Shown: in pieces, positions 40,719-50,062 of the stretch | How the letters are laid out: each line of letters begins with the position of its first letter | How positions within the stretch are numbered: position 1 is the first letter of the stretch | The notes under the pieces: generated by a model | The model's input: only the letters and a program-made list of their open reading frames with translations | Told to the model about the DNA's origin: nothing | Database searches by the model: none | Source of the DNA: JAVBJN01 sp031546985 | GTDB taxonomy: Bacteria; Bacteroidota; Bacteroidia; Chitinophagales; Chitinophagaceae | DNA length: 64,000 nt | Reading direction: 5' to 3' | Assembly: GCA_031546985.1 (NCBI GenBank) | Contig: JAVBJN010000049.1 | Location: 1 to 64,000, forward strand | Position numbers and translations under genes: made by a program

Positions 40719-43117
40719 TATTTGCAGGCATCCAGCATCATATCGTAATAAGGCGCCCGTTTAAACTGCCGGTGCAATTTTTCGCCAATGGTTTCTTCGT
40801 ATACCATTTCTACATCGGGATTGCGGGCGGGATCAAATTGCTGGGTATAGAAATAGTAAAGCATATCGCAATGCCTGGCCATCATAGCCGCTACAGAAGC
40901 CTGTTTCTGGTTTTTGGCCAGTTGCATTGCTTTCAGGTACCATTCCTTTGCCAATGAGGCACCGTAGTAGCGATCGTTAAGTGCGCTCCTTTCACTGGCT
41001 CCATCTGCAGAGCTCCAGTACGATTTACTCATCAGCCAATACTCTCCAAAATAACTAGCCTGGTAATACATAGCGCCAATGTTCATACACAACAAGGCTT
41101 GGTTTGCAGGTTGCGCATGTGCAAATTGTTGTTTCAACAACCATAACTGGTTTACAAATTCGGGCTTAGTCATAGATTTAACCTTCGACCGGGGCATAAT
41201 CATCTCCGGATCGTAAGGTCTTGCATTAGCCGGGTATAGCGGGTCTCCGGTAAGACAGGTAGTAAACGGCTCATTCATCCAGAACGCCGCAGGTACTTTG
41301 GCAAAAATGGCTTTGGCAGAATCGAGGTTATCTGCATTAAAATACCAGGTTGCTTTATAGTTCAGCAACCTGGCTACCGTCCAGCGCTGCGCTTCTATCC
41401 AGTTTTTTGTCCAGTCATCCGCTGGGCCGGTTCTCCTGTCATCATCTACATATACGCTGTAAGGATAGCGGGTTAAGCGGGAGGTAAGGTAGGTTTCGAG
41501 TTTGGTCTTGTTTTTCTTTTCGAGTATTGCAATCAAACCATCGTAAATAACCGGACTGCCATGCTCCTGCAAGTACAAAAAGAAGGTTTTGTACCCCGTT
41601 ACCGGGTTTAGCCCAATGCCCCTGTCCGTTTGGGCCAGCATGAGCATACCCCTTACCGAATCTTTATTATTGAGCATGGTACGGGCCGTCATTAAGATCA
41701 ACTGCTGCTTAAAAGTGTAGCCATCTATTACCGGAATGGTACTATCGGGTTGCTCCAGCACCTGCATCAAAAAGTTTTCGGATTGCGTATCAAACTGTTT
41801 CGATGCCAGCATGCGCATCAGGTATTGCCCTGTTTGCCATTGCAATCTCTGCGTGGGCAAAAGGTCTTTCTGCAACTGTACGGCATCAAGATGCTTTTTG
41901 GCCTCTTCGGTATGGTTCAGCATCAGGGCGATCTGCGCCGCGCACAAGTGCAGGTTGGTTTGTGGTGCTTTTCTTCCGGCAATCAAAGTGTCAATAAAAG
42001 CATGCACCGCTCCGGCATAAGCCACATCCAGCTTGTGCTGGTTTCTGATGTCTCCTTTAATGGACAGGTACTCTTCCAACCCGCTTACCTGGAACCAGGA
42101 ATCGGTAATGGCAGGTGCAAATTCATAATCGGTATACTCCGGCGTTTTAAGCATATCCTCCAGCTTATTTACCTCGCGGATGAGCATAAAATCCATATCG
42201 GCATTCTGCGGATCGAGCCGGTAAATTTCCCGCAGATCGTCCAGCGATTTTCCGGGAAACTGCATGGCCCTGGTAGACAGGATTACCGCGCGCTGGTGGG
42301 GCGTGGCGGCATAAGGCAGCACGCTATCGATACCCAGCATCGGAATTCTGCGCAAACAGGCGCTGCGCTTGTTAGAGAAACCATCTATCGCCAGCGATAA
42401 CCGGTAGTAACTCAGGTTGGGATTAGATTTTTCGCACAGCAGCGCCCAGTAGAAAGTACCAGCGCCTTTAATCCACGATTGGGCGGGCACTACCGGCAAA
42501 AACATTTTTTCGTACACCCGGTTTCCTTCTTCTTCTAACCGGTTAAACATGCACAACCTTATCAGCTGGTATGCAATACGGTATTGGAGAAATGCAGATC
42601 TGGTGCTGCGGTATTGTTTTTCGCCTTCGGCAATGAGTTTATCAATTGCAGCTGCATCTCTTGGTTCATCCAGCTCATTAGACCAGGGATCGAAGGTAGA
42701 ACTGGCTTCTACCTGCTTGGCCAGTTTAAAATACGCCCACTCTTTACGGTACTGCTTCCTGCGCAGCAAGGTGATAAAAGCGTTTTGTTGCGCTGTAGAA
42801 TCGGGCACCAGTACATCTTGTGGGTCTATTTCATACTGCGCTTCATAAATAGCATCTTTACTCACCTTTCCTTTAAGGTAAGTGTACCACTCCTGCACAT
42901 TATCGTCGTAATGCACGGTTTCGGCTTCGGGTATGTTGCCTCTATAATTATAGTACGATGAAAAGTAGAACGGTGACAACGCCACCTGCGGTGCAATCAG
43001 CGGCTGAAAGATCGAAAAACGGTATTCGCCCGGCTCGGCATGAAAGCCACAAGCCCTTGATGATTGGGTAAAAAACAAGCTGCTAAAAGCCAGCAAACAA
43101 ATGCTCAATCGTTTCAT
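40718..43117 (-). CDS. Large exported protein, TPR-like, function unknown
   Basis: 799 aa from the ATG at 43117 (MKRLSICLLAFSSLFFTQSS), a clear signal peptide; an ATG at 43153 lies further inside the upstream gene and is not favoured. The mature part starts ACGFHAEPGEYRFSIFQP and is mostly helical, with repeats such as LHLCAAQIALMLNHTEEAKK and QQLILMTARTMLNNKDS that look like TPR arrays, and LLCMNIGAMYYQASYFGEYW near the end. No catalytic motif recognised. Overlaps the upstream lipoprotein gene by 35 bases and abuts the phosphodiester glycosidase gene, hence operon member. Likely cell-surface or periplasmic. Confidence 0.75.
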   Translation of the reverse strand: MKRLSICLLAFSSLFFTQSSRACGFHAEPGEYRFSIFQPLIAPQVALSPFYFSSYYNYRGNIPEAETVHYDDNVQEWYTYLKGKVSKDAIYEAQYEIDPQDVLVPDSTAQQNAFITLLRRKQYRKEWAYFKLAKQVEASSTFDPWSNELDEPRDAAAIDKLIAEGEKQYRSTRSAFLQYRIAYQLIRLCMFNRLEEEGNRVYEKMFLPVVPAQSWIKGAGTFYWALLCEKSNPNLSYYRLSLAIDGFSNKRSACLRRIPMLGIDSVLPYAATPHQRAVILSTRAMQFPGKSLDDLREIYRLDPQNADMDFMLIREVNKLEDMLKTPEYTDYEFAPAITDSWFQVSGLEEYLSIKGDIRNQHKLDVAYAGAVHAFIDTLIAGRKAPQTNLHLCAAQIALMLNHTEEAKKHLDAVQLQKDLLPTQRLQWQTGQYLMRMLASKQFDTQSENFLMQVLEQPDSTIPVIDGYTFKQQLILMTARTMLNNKDSVRGMLMLAQTDRGIGLNPVTGYKTFFLYLQEHGSPVIYDGLIAILEKKNKTKLETYLTSRLTRYPYSVYVDDDRRTGPADDWTKNWIEAQRWTVARLLNYKATWYFNADNLDSAKAIFAKVPAAFWMNEPFTTCLTGDPLYPANARPYDPEMIMPRSKVKSMTKPEFVNQLWLLKQQFAHAQPANQALLCMNIGAMYYQASYFGEYWLMSKSYWSSADGASERSALNDRYYGASLAKEWYLKAMQLAKNQKQASVAAMMARHCDMLYYFYTQQFDPARNPDVEMVYEETIGEKLHRQFKRAPYYDMMLDACK

Positions 43118-44144
43118 AGGTCGATAAAGAAAGTTGACTCTCGTCAAGGTCATACAATGCTATGGTTCCGGATTCGCCTCCGGATACCTGTTTGATTCTT
43201 TTGGCGGCGGCTTGCAACTCCCGCGCGCCAATGCGTTCTATCTTAAACACATCGCCCGTTTTGTATAACGTGCCCTGCATCACCGTATCTTTCCGCAACA
43301 TATACCAGTCGCTCAGTTTTCTAAACGCTGCTGCATCCTGCAACATTGCTTCGCTGTACCTGCGGTTAAGGGTAAGCAATTTATGGTTGCGGTACACCGT
43401 AAGCCAACTGTATAAGGGCACCACAGCATCTAATGGCAGCGGGTAAGGCTTTACCTTATCGAGATACAGCCCGGTAAGCGAGTCGGAGTAGATAGAGTTT
43501 ACCTGGCTCAGCTGCTCTACCTTTCCCATGTTGTACAGCATAAGCATACAACGATCGGCAGGCGGTACACCCGTTTGCACCGGGTACTTATACTGGTGCA
43601 GGCGCAGCGTAATAGACAATGCAATATTACGGGGTTTGAGCTGTTGTTTGAGCAATGTAAGAAAACGGAAATAACGGTCGTGGCTGGCCTTACTCCAATC
43701 GCAATCGATCTGTATTTCTTTGAGCAAAGCGAACTGTGCAGATTGACTTTTGATCTGGGCCTGAATGGCAGTTATGATACGCGTAACCAGCACCGGCAGG
43801 GAATCCTGGGGCAAGTTCAAAAAACATTCGTTGGTGATGTATACCACCGGCACCCAATGGCCACTGCGGCACATAGCACCATACACTTCATTTACTTTAT
43901 TAAAATCGGGGAAACGGGTAATGCTCAGCGGAACAGCTCCCGCCTCCGGACTCCAACCAATATCAAGGTATTTAACGTAGAGTTTATTAATGTGGTGCCG
44001 GAGCACAAAACTGTCTTCGGCAGCGGTGGGGTTAAAAGTGGTGCGCCAGTAATACATGGCCCGGTCTGGTTTATGGCGGGGCTTGCAGGCTATGCAGAGC
44101 ACACAGAGCAATAACGCCATCCATCCCAACCAACTTTTTTTCAT
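43083..44144 (-). CDS. Lipoprotein, DUF3142-like (TIM-barrel-like) hypothetical
   Basis: 353 aa with a lipoprotein-type signal (LLLCVLCIACKPRHK; Cys20). The segment LLKEIQIDCDWSKASHDRYF and FLTLLKQQLKPRNIALSITL recalls a beta-alpha barrel with an acidic strand end (IDCDW), as in DUF3142 or glycoside-hydrolase-like proteins; I am not certain of the family. Other blocks: YVKYLDIGWSPEAGAVP, VVPLYSWLTVYRN. It is 3 bases downstream of the Asp-box lipoprotein gene and overlaps the 799-aa gene. Surface or periplasmic role inferred. Confidence 0.65.
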   Translation of the reverse strand: MKKSWLGWMALLLCVLCIACKPRHKPDRAMYYWRTTFNPTAAEDSFVLRHHINKLYVKYLDIGWSPEAGAVPLSITRFPDFNKVNEVYGAMCRSGHWVPVVYITNECFLNLPQDSLPVLVTRIITAIQAQIKSQSAQFALLKEIQIDCDWSKASHDRYFRFLTLLKQQLKPRNIALSITLRLHQYKYPVQTGVPPADRCMLMLYNMGKVEQLSQVNSIYSDSLTGLYLDKVKPYPLPLDAVVPLYSWLTVYRNHKLLTLNRRYSEAMLQDAAAFRKLSDWYMLRKDTVMQGTLYKTGDVFKIERIGARELQAAAKRIKQVSGGESGTIALYDLDESQLSLSTYETIEHLFAGF

Positions 44145-44147
44145 AAG

Positions 44148-45116
44148 CTATCGTTTAAACCGGTATACCGTTCCCTCATCGCCGCAAACATATACATAAC
44201 CATTGTGGTAGGCCACGTTTCTCAAATGTTGGGAGGTAAAAGACTTTACCACTTTCAGATCATACCAGCCGTTGGTGGTATGCACTACCAGGCCGTCTTC
44301 GCCCACGGCATAAGCTTCATCGCGGGTAATAAAACATACCGACTGGAAATGCATGCGTTTGGCCGCAAAATCGTTTCCATTGCGCAGGCGCTGCCATTTT
44401 TCTCCTCCATTATCGGTTTTAAAAATGCTGCCCTGGTAGCCAAATACATACCCGGTATTTGCGTCGAGAAAGTGCAGGTCTTTAAAGAAATCGCCTTTAA
44501 TATCCAGGAAAGCCCAATTCTGCCAGCCATCGGTGGTTTTAATCACACAGCCATACCCGCAGGCATAAAGGGTTTGCGGGTTGGTGCTGCAAATATCGCT
44601 CAGCTCAAAATTGAATTGGTGCACATTGCCGGTTTTGCCATCGGCATCCAGCTCGGCTATAAAACCTTCTCTAAAGCCGCCGCCGCCGGTTACGTAGCCA
44701 TGCTCCTGGTCGGCAAAGGTTACGTTTGTAAATTGTTTCCAAACGCCGCTCTGCTCCAGCCGCCAGCTGGCACCTTTGTCTTTGCTGGTGAGCACTTTAG
44801 CATCGTAGCCCACCATATAGAGATTGCCCCAGGGGCTTAGCGCCATGCCATAAATGGCCTTGCCCGCATCCGGAAAACTGGTAAGCGACCAGCTCTGCCC
44901 CCCATCGTGGGTGGTAAGCAGGTCGGCATCGGAATACCGCTCACCCCCGGCTATAAAACCCAGCGTATCATTTATAAACAGGATCTTGTTTAACCGGTGA
45001 GCAGTAGGTACCTGCACCTTTTCGGCTCCGTCTTCCAGCTTCTCTTTACGGCACGATACCAGCACAGTGCAGCAACAAAGCGCTATTGCAGCCCATACCA
45101 TTAACAAACGTTGCAT
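44148..45116 (-). CDS. Lipoprotein with YCF48/Asp-box (BNR-like) beta-propeller
   Basis: 322 aa from the ATG at 45116 (MQRLLMVWAAIALCCCTVLV), with lipobox LVSC (Cys22). Asp-box motifs repeat through the mature part: TTHDGGQSWSL, TSKDKGASWRL, KTTDGWQNWAF, KTDNGGEKWQRL, HTTNGWYDLKV, each at a blade turn; six or seven blades are expected. Fits the photosystem II stability/assembly-factor YCF48-like propeller family found widely in non-photosynthetic Bacteroidota. First gene of the minus-strand operon (45116 to 39981); divergent from recR. Confidence 0.85.
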   Translation of the reverse strand: MQRLLMVWAAIALCCCTVLVSCRKEKLEDGAEKVQVPTAHRLNKILFINDTLGFIAGGERYSDADLLTTHDGGQSWSLTSFPDAGKAIYGMALSPWGNLYMVGYDAKVLTSKDKGASWRLEQSGVWKQFTNVTFADQEHGYVTGGGGFREGFIAELDADGKTGNVHQFNFELSDICSTNPQTLYACGYGCVIKTTDGWQNWAFLDIKGDFFKDLHFLDANTGYVFGYQGSIFKTDNGGEKWQRLRNGNDFAAKRMHFQSVCFITRDEAYAVGEDGLVVHTTNGWYDLKVVKSFTSQHLRNVAYHNGYVYVCGDEGTVYRFKR

Positions 45117-45158
45117 TGGGTAAAAATAAATATCTAATGCTAACAAACGGCGGTAAGG

Positions 45159-45185
45159 TTGATTATTTTTACTGAACTAACTTTG
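45159..45185 (+). promoter_or_regulatory. Promoter of recR
   Basis: TTG (45159-45161), 16-base spacer, TAACTTTG (45178-45185). The box ends 4 bases before the recR ATG at 45190, so the mRNA would have essentially no leader. Confidence 0.5.
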
Positions 45186-45189
45186 CAGT

Positions 45190-45807
45190 ATGATTTTCCC
45201 TTCGGCTTTGATAGAAAATGCGGTGAATGAGTTCAGTAAACTACCCGGAATAGGCAAAAAAACCGCATTGCGGCTGGTATTGCATATGCTGAAGCAGGAA
45301 ACGGACGCAGTTACGCAGTTTAGCGAAACCATTGCCCGTATGCGCCGGGAAATCCAGTTCTGCACCAATTGCCACAATGTAGCCGATGGCCCGCTGTGCC
45401 GCATATGCCTGGAGCCGCACCGCAAAAAAAGCCTGGTGTGCGTGGTAGAAAGCATAAGGGAAGTAATTGCTATTGAAAACACCCAGCAATACAGCGGCTT
45501 GTACCATGTGCTGGGCGGTGTTATTTCTCCGCTGGATGGTGTAGGCCCCGATCACCTGGAGATCCAGTCGCTGGTAGATAAAGCAGAGAAAGGCGAGGTG
45601 GAAGAGCTTATTATGGCCCTGAGCCCTACCATCGAAGGCGATACCACCATTTACTACATTTCGAAAAAACTCAAGCATTTGCCCATAAAAATCACCACCA
45701 TAGCCCGTGGCATCGCTTTTGGCGGCGAGCTGGAGTATACCGATGAGCTTACCCTGGCCCGCAGCATTGCCAACCGGATGCCGCTGGAGAATTATGTGGG
45801 CGGATAG
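45190..45807 (+). CDS. recR: Recombination protein RecR
   Basis: 205 aa. Acts with RecO and RecF in gap repair and loading of RecA. Order: helix-hairpin-helix (KLPGIGKKTALRLVLHML), C4 zinc finger (Cys58, 61, 70, 73; FCTNCHNVADGPLCRIC), Toprim domain with VVESIREVIAIENTQQYSGL and YHVLGGVISPLDGVGPDHL, and Walker-B-like C-terminus RGIAFGGELEYTDELTLARS. Normal length. Single gene downstream of a leaderless-type promoter. Confidence 0.97.
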   Translation: MIFPSALIENAVNEFSKLPGIGKKTALRLVLHMLKQETDAVTQFSETIARMRREIQFCTNCHNVADGPLCRICLEPHRKKSLVCVVESIREVIAIENTQQYSGLYHVLGGVISPLDGVGPDHLEIQSLVDKAEKGEVEELIMALSPTIEGDTTIYYISKKLKHLPIKITTIARGIAFGGELEYTDELTLARSIANRMPLENYVGG

Positions 45808-45810
45808 GCC

Positions 45811-46137
45811 TTCGACAAGCTCAGGCACCTTAGGTAGATGCCCCAGACCTGTCAGGCGCGGAACTCCTGCCAGGTCTTCGTTAAAGCGTAGCAAAACCAA
45901 CGGGACTCAGGCATCTTAACCATATACCCAGTAACAAAACTATAGCCGGATGAGCCCCCGCATGGGCGAGGCAGGCCTTGTCGATGCCCAAACAAGGAAC
46001 GCAGACCTGACAGGTCCAGGTGTCTGCCTGGTCTCCACTAAGAACTATCGAAAGAAAAACATGAATGAGGCCTGCTTCATACTAAAATGCATTCTGGAGC
46101 AAAAAGAACGCCTTAGGCGGCTGAGCCTGTCGAAGCC
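45811..46137. repeat. Cluster of interspersed palindromic repeats with inverted ends
   Basis: The 429-base gap 45808-46236 holds no gene. It begins with TTCGACAAGCTCAGG (45811-45825) and ends with the inverse GGCTGAGCCTGTCGAAGCC (46119-46137). Inside are AGACCTGTCAGG...CCAGGTCT (45845-45878), CCCCGCATGGGCGAGGCAGG (about 45957-45976) and GACCTGACAGGTCCAGG (46004-46020). The remaining 100 bases carry the alaS promoter. Confidence 0.55.
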
Positions 46138-46158
46138 TGCTTTTGCCCTCCCACCTTT

Positions 46159-46191
46159 TTGCCATCAAATCATTTCTTATTGATATTTTTG
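46159..46191 (+). promoter_or_regulatory. Promoter of alaS
   Basis: TTG (46159-46161), 22-base spacer, TATTTTTG (46184-46191), then about 41 bases to the alaS ATG. Confidence 0.55.
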
Positions 46192-46236
46192 CGCAACTTT
46201 CCAAATCCGGAAAACAGACTGTTTTAAGCATATTGT

Positions 46237-48855
46237 ATGATGACCGCCGCAGAGATACGCCAGGCTTTCCTGGACTTTTTCAAATCTAAAGGGCACGAGA
46301 TTGTGCCTTCTGCACCCATTGTGGTGAAAAACGACCCTACCCTGCTGTTTACCAACGCGGGTATGAACCAGTTTAAAGACTGCTTCCTGGGCAATAAACA
46401 GCCATCCAGCACCCGTATAGCCGATACCCAGAAATGTTTGCGTGTAAGCGGTAAACATAACGACCTGGAAGAAGTGGGCGTAGACACCTACCACCACACC
46501 ATGTTCGAAATGCTGGGCAACTGGAGCTTTGGCGACTACTTTAAAAAAGAAGCTATTGAATGGAGTTGGGAGCTGCTCACCGGTGTATACGGCATTCCTA
46601 AAGACCGCCTGTATGTAACCGTATTTGAAGGCGATGCCAAAGAAAACCTGCCTAAAGATGAAGAGGCGTGGAACTATTGGAAACAACATATTGCCGAAGA
46701 CCGCATTCTGCTGGGCAACAAAAAAGATAACTTCTGGGAAATGGGCGATACCGGACCCTGCGGACCTTGCTCTGAGATCCACGTAGACTGCCGCACCGCA
46801 GAAGAAATGGCCAAAGAAGATGGCGCCAGGCTGGTAAATGCCGACCACCCGCAGGTGATCGAGATCTGGAACAACGTATTTATGCAGTTTAACCGTTTAA
46901 AAGACGGCAGCCTGCAACCTCTGCCTGCGCAACACGTAGATACGGGCATGGGCTTTGAGCGCCTGGTACGTGTGTTGCAAAACAAACAAAGCAACTACGA
47001 TAGTGATGTTTTCTCCGGCACCATCCAGGCCGTAGAAAAACTTACTGGTAAAACATACGATGGCAGCGACAGCAAACAAGCCATCAGCTTCCGGGTACTG
47101 GCCGATCATATTCGTGCCATCAGCTTTACTATTGCAGATGGGCAATTGCCTGCCAGCAACGGCGCGGGTTATGTTATCCGCCGCATTCTGCGCAGAGCAG
47201 TGCGCTACTATTACAGTTTCCTCGATCGCAAGCAGCCTTTGTTGCACGAGCTGGTGCCTGTAATAGCCGATCAGTTTGCACACGTGTTCCCCGAGCTGAA
47301 ACAGCAGGAAGCATTTGTACAAAAAGTGGTGTTTGAAGAAGAGAACGGTTTCCTGCGCACACTGGAAAGTGGTATTCGCCGCATCGAAGATTATTTCAAT
47401 GCCAATGCTGCCGGTACTACTGTAGATGGCAAAACCGCTTTTGATTTATACGATACCTACGGTTTCCCTTACGATCTTACAGAAATGATTGCCCGTGAGA
47501 AAAACTGGACGGTAGACGAAGCGGGCTTCAAAACCGAAATGCAAAAGCAGAAAGATACCAGTAAAGCCGCTACCGAATTAAATGTAGACGACTGGGTTAT
47601 TCTGAGCGATGCTTCTTCGGTTTTTGTGGGCTACCATAACCTGCAAACCCAGACCCGTGTAACCAAATACCGTAAAATAAAATCGAAGGGTAAAGAGCAA
47701 TACCAGCTTGTGTTGGAAACCACTCCTTTCTATGCCGAAAGCGGCGGACAGGTGGGCGATACCGGAACATTGCTGGTAAATAACGAAACGGTGATCATTA
47801 CCGATACCAAAAAAGAAAACGACCTTATCGTTCACTTTGCAGATGTGCTGCCAGCCAGCCTCGAAGGCGAAGTACTGGCCCAGGTAGATCCCGAAAGCCG
47901 CAAGGCATCGGCCATCCACCACAGCGCTACACACTTGCTGCACGCTGCATTGCGCCAGGTATTGGGCACGCATGTTGCGCAAAAGGGTTCTTTGGTTAAC
48001 ACCGAATACCTGCGCTTCGATTTCTCTCATTTCTCTAAAATGACAGATGAAGAGGTAGCCCTGGTAGAAACCATCGTAAACCAGAAGATCCGCGAAAACA
48101 TTCCGGTAGTTATTAAAGAACTGCCTAAGGAAGAAGCGTTGCAACTGGGTGCTATGGCCTTGTTTGGCGAGAAATATGGCGATGTGGTGCGTGTAGTGGT
48201 TATGGACCCTAATTACTCGGTAGAGCTGTGCGGTGGTACCCATGTGGGCGCTACCGGCGAGCTTGGTTTCTTTAAAATCATTAGCGAAGGTGCCGTTGCG
48301 GCAGGTGTACGCCGGGTAGAAGCGGTGAGCGGTGCTAAGGCCGAAGCATGGGTTGCAGAGCAATCCGAAGCGGTAAAACAAACCAAAGCCTTGCTCAAAA
48401 ACCCTAAAGACCTGGCCAAAGCGGTAGAGCAACTGGTAAATGATAAAGCCACACTGGAAAAACAACTGGCGCAACTCGAAGGCCAATTGCTGGCGGGTGT
48501 AAAAGCAGAACTGCTTACCAAAGTGCAACACATTAATGGTGTAAACTTTATTGGCGAAGTGCTTAATGTAACCAGCGCCGATGCATTGAAACAACTGTGC
48601 TTTGATCTTAAAACAGATTTGAAAGATTACGTTGTTGTATTGGCAGCCAATATTGCCGGTAAAGCCAGCGTAGCCGTATTGCTCGACGATAGTATTGTTT
48701 CGGGCAAAGGTCTGGAAGCACCAAAGATTATTAAAGAACAGGTTTCCGGCCTTATCAAAGGCGGCGGAGGTGGTCAGAAAACACTGGCCCAGGCCGGCGG
48801 ACAAGATGCCAGCAACCTGCCCCAGGTAATCGAAAAAGTAAAAGCGTTACTGTAA
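46237..48855 (+). CDS. alaS: Alanine--tRNA ligase
   Basis: 872 aa. Charges tRNA-Ala and edits mischarged Ser/Gly. Catalytic domain: FFKSKGHEIVPSAPIV, NAGMNQFKDCFLGN, class II motif 2 region HHTMFEMLGNWSFGDYFKKE, GPCGPCSEIHVDC. Tail domain, then editing domain with HHSATHLLHAALRQVLG and CGGTHVGATGELGFF (zinc His/Cys), and C-terminal DHHA1-type GGGGGQKTLAQAGGQD. Complete and of usual length. Own promoter and terminator. Confidence 0.98.
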   Translation: MMTAAEIRQAFLDFFKSKGHEIVPSAPIVVKNDPTLLFTNAGMNQFKDCFLGNKQPSSTRIADTQKCLRVSGKHNDLEEVGVDTYHHTMFEMLGNWSFGDYFKKEAIEWSWELLTGVYGIPKDRLYVTVFEGDAKENLPKDEEAWNYWKQHIAEDRILLGNKKDNFWEMGDTGPCGPCSEIHVDCRTAEEMAKEDGARLVNADHPQVIEIWNNVFMQFNRLKDGSLQPLPAQHVDTGMGFERLVRVLQNKQSNYDSDVFSGTIQAVEKLTGKTYDGSDSKQAISFRVLADHIRAISFTIADGQLPASNGAGYVIRRILRRAVRYYYSFLDRKQPLLHELVPVIADQFAHVFPELKQQEAFVQKVVFEEENGFLRTLESGIRRIEDYFNANAAGTTVDGKTAFDLYDTYGFPYDLTEMIAREKNWTVDEAGFKTEMQKQKDTSKAATELNVDDWVILSDASSVFVGYHNLQTQTRVTKYRKIKSKGKEQYQLVLETTPFYAESGGQVGDTGTLLVNNETVIITDTKKENDLIVHFADVLPASLEGEVLAQVDPESRKASAIHHSATHLLHAALRQVLGTHVAQKGSLVNTEYLRFDFSHFSKMTDEEVALVETIVNQKIRENIPVVIKELPKEEALQLGAMALFGEKYGDVVRVVVMDPNYSVELCGGTHVGATGELGFFKIISEGAVAAGVRRVEAVSGAKAEAWVAEQSEAVKQTKALLKNPKDLAKAVEQLVNDKATLEKQLAQLEGQLLAGVKAELLTKVQHINGVNFIGEVLNVTSADALKQLCFDLKTDLKDYVVVLAANIAGKASVAVLLDDSIVSGKGLEAPKIIKEQVSGLIKGGGGGQKTLAQAGGQDASNLPQVIEKVKALL

Positions 48856-48865
48856 CATACATGAT

Positions 48866-48895
48866 GAGGCGGTCGGTATACGACCGCCTCTTTTT
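48866..48895 (+). terminator. Terminator of alaS
   Basis: GAGGCGGTCG-GTATA-CGACCGCCTC (48866-48890) followed by five T; perfect 10-bp stem 11 bases past the stop. Confidence 0.95.
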
Positions 48896-48930
48896 ATACC
48901 GCTATTTTCAGAACCCAATCATCTCTATTC

Positions 48931-49992
48931 ATGCACTACAGGCATCTTCTATTGCTTTGCGCCATACTGGGCAGCATCCTCACTTCATGCGGCGGAAAAA
49001 AGGACACCGCCACCATAACGATCCCCACAAATGATAGTATTATCCCAAACCTGGATAGTATAGCTGCCCAACTGGAGCAAGCGCACCATTACCGTTTTCT
49101 GTACGTATCTCCGCTTAGTCCCGATTCTACTTTTACAGGTATTTACATCAGTCCGGCTGCGCGTACCGACCGTTATTTTTATGGCGACACCCTCGTTGCG
49201 GTTTACGCCGCACATTACCGCCTCGCCGGCAACCAGGCCACCAGCCTGCAATCTCATAAACTGGACGAAGTAGAATGGACGTATTTTGAGGTAGACAGCG
49301 CTTCAATACAAACGCTTACCATAGACCGTAAACCTTACTTTTATTTCGCGGCGCAAAAGACATACATGGGCAAAGCCGTGCGGGAGCAGCAAATAACTTT
49401 TTACCTGATTGATATTAATGCTACCAGCGGTCACCTGCTTACCTATACCGGCTTACACGATTTTAAATGCGATGAGTGCATCCTGGGCAGCTTTCCGGAC
49501 AAGTCTGCCTGGAGCGGACCCGCAGCACTCTACGATACTCTGCTGGCGCTGAGCAGCAAAAGCAAACTCATTTACCATCCTGGTAGTGAAGATGCCAATC
49601 CTTACGCCTGGCAGAACTACGAAACCAAATGGAGCACCGACAATAAAAGCGATAATACTTTCGGAGCCGGCCATGCCAGTCTTGCAACACCCATTCATAC
49701 TACTTACTACCAGACCAATCTCTTTGGCCTTAACCAGGGCAGCGTTACCGATTCTATAGACAATGAACGGTACACCATCGTTTCTTATTTCCGCTCCAAC
49801 CTCGTGGGCTACGACAAGCAAAAGCGGTTATACTTCCCCATAGTAATCGAAAGCTGCAACTATTCCTGTGGTAAAGCTGTAACCTTCGTTTCCGGTGACC
49901 GCATTCGCATTTCCTACGAAGATGAAGACGAGGAAGCTACTGAGCTATCGCTAAAAGATGATCTTATTTTTGATGCCAGCATAGGCAAGTAA
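48931..49992 (+). CDS. Hypothetical lipoprotein
   Basis: 353 aa. Lipoprotein signal MHYRHLLLLCAILGSILTSC with Cys20. Mature part mostly beta: HYRFLYVSPLSPDSTFTGIY, RKPYFYFAAQKTYMGKAV, LTYTGLHDFKCDECILGSFP and IVIESCNYSCGKAVTFVSGD. The two Cys pairs (CDEC and CNYSC) may form disulfides. An Asp/Glu-rich stretch YEDEDEEATELSL closes it. No family recognised. Single gene with a strong terminator. Outer-membrane lipoprotein of unknown role. Confidence 0.75.
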   Translation: MHYRHLLLLCAILGSILTSCGGKKDTATITIPTNDSIIPNLDSIAAQLEQAHHYRFLYVSPLSPDSTFTGIYISPAARTDRYFYGDTLVAVYAAHYRLAGNQATSLQSHKLDEVEWTYFEVDSASIQTLTIDRKPYFYFAAQKTYMGKAVREQQITFYLIDINATSGHLLTYTGLHDFKCDECILGSFPDKSAWSGPAALYDTLLALSSKSKLIYHPGSEDANPYAWQNYETKWSTDNKSDNTFGAGHASLATPIHTTYYQTNLFGLNQGSVTDSIDNERYTIVSYFRSNLVGYDKQKRLYFPIVIESCNYSCGKAVTFVSGDRIRISYEDEDEEATELSLKDDLIFDASIGK

Positions 49993-50028
49993 AACAAAAG
50001 GCTGCTCTTTCGGGCAGCCTTTTGTTTT
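49991..50028. terminator. Bidirectional terminator
   Basis: AAAACAAAAGGCTGC (49991-50005) pairs exactly with GCAGCCTTTTGTTTT (50014-50028). It starts at the stop codon of the 353-aa lipoprotein gene and stands before the convergent small lipoprotein gene. Confidence 0.92.
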
Positions 50029-50062
50029 TATATCTACAGTCTTTTCAAATGGCAGGCCATAC

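Noticed and set aside
47578..48804. Long minus-strand open frame of 408 codons
   Set aside because: Antisense to alaS; Cys/Phe/Tyr-rich translation typical of reverse-frame shadows.
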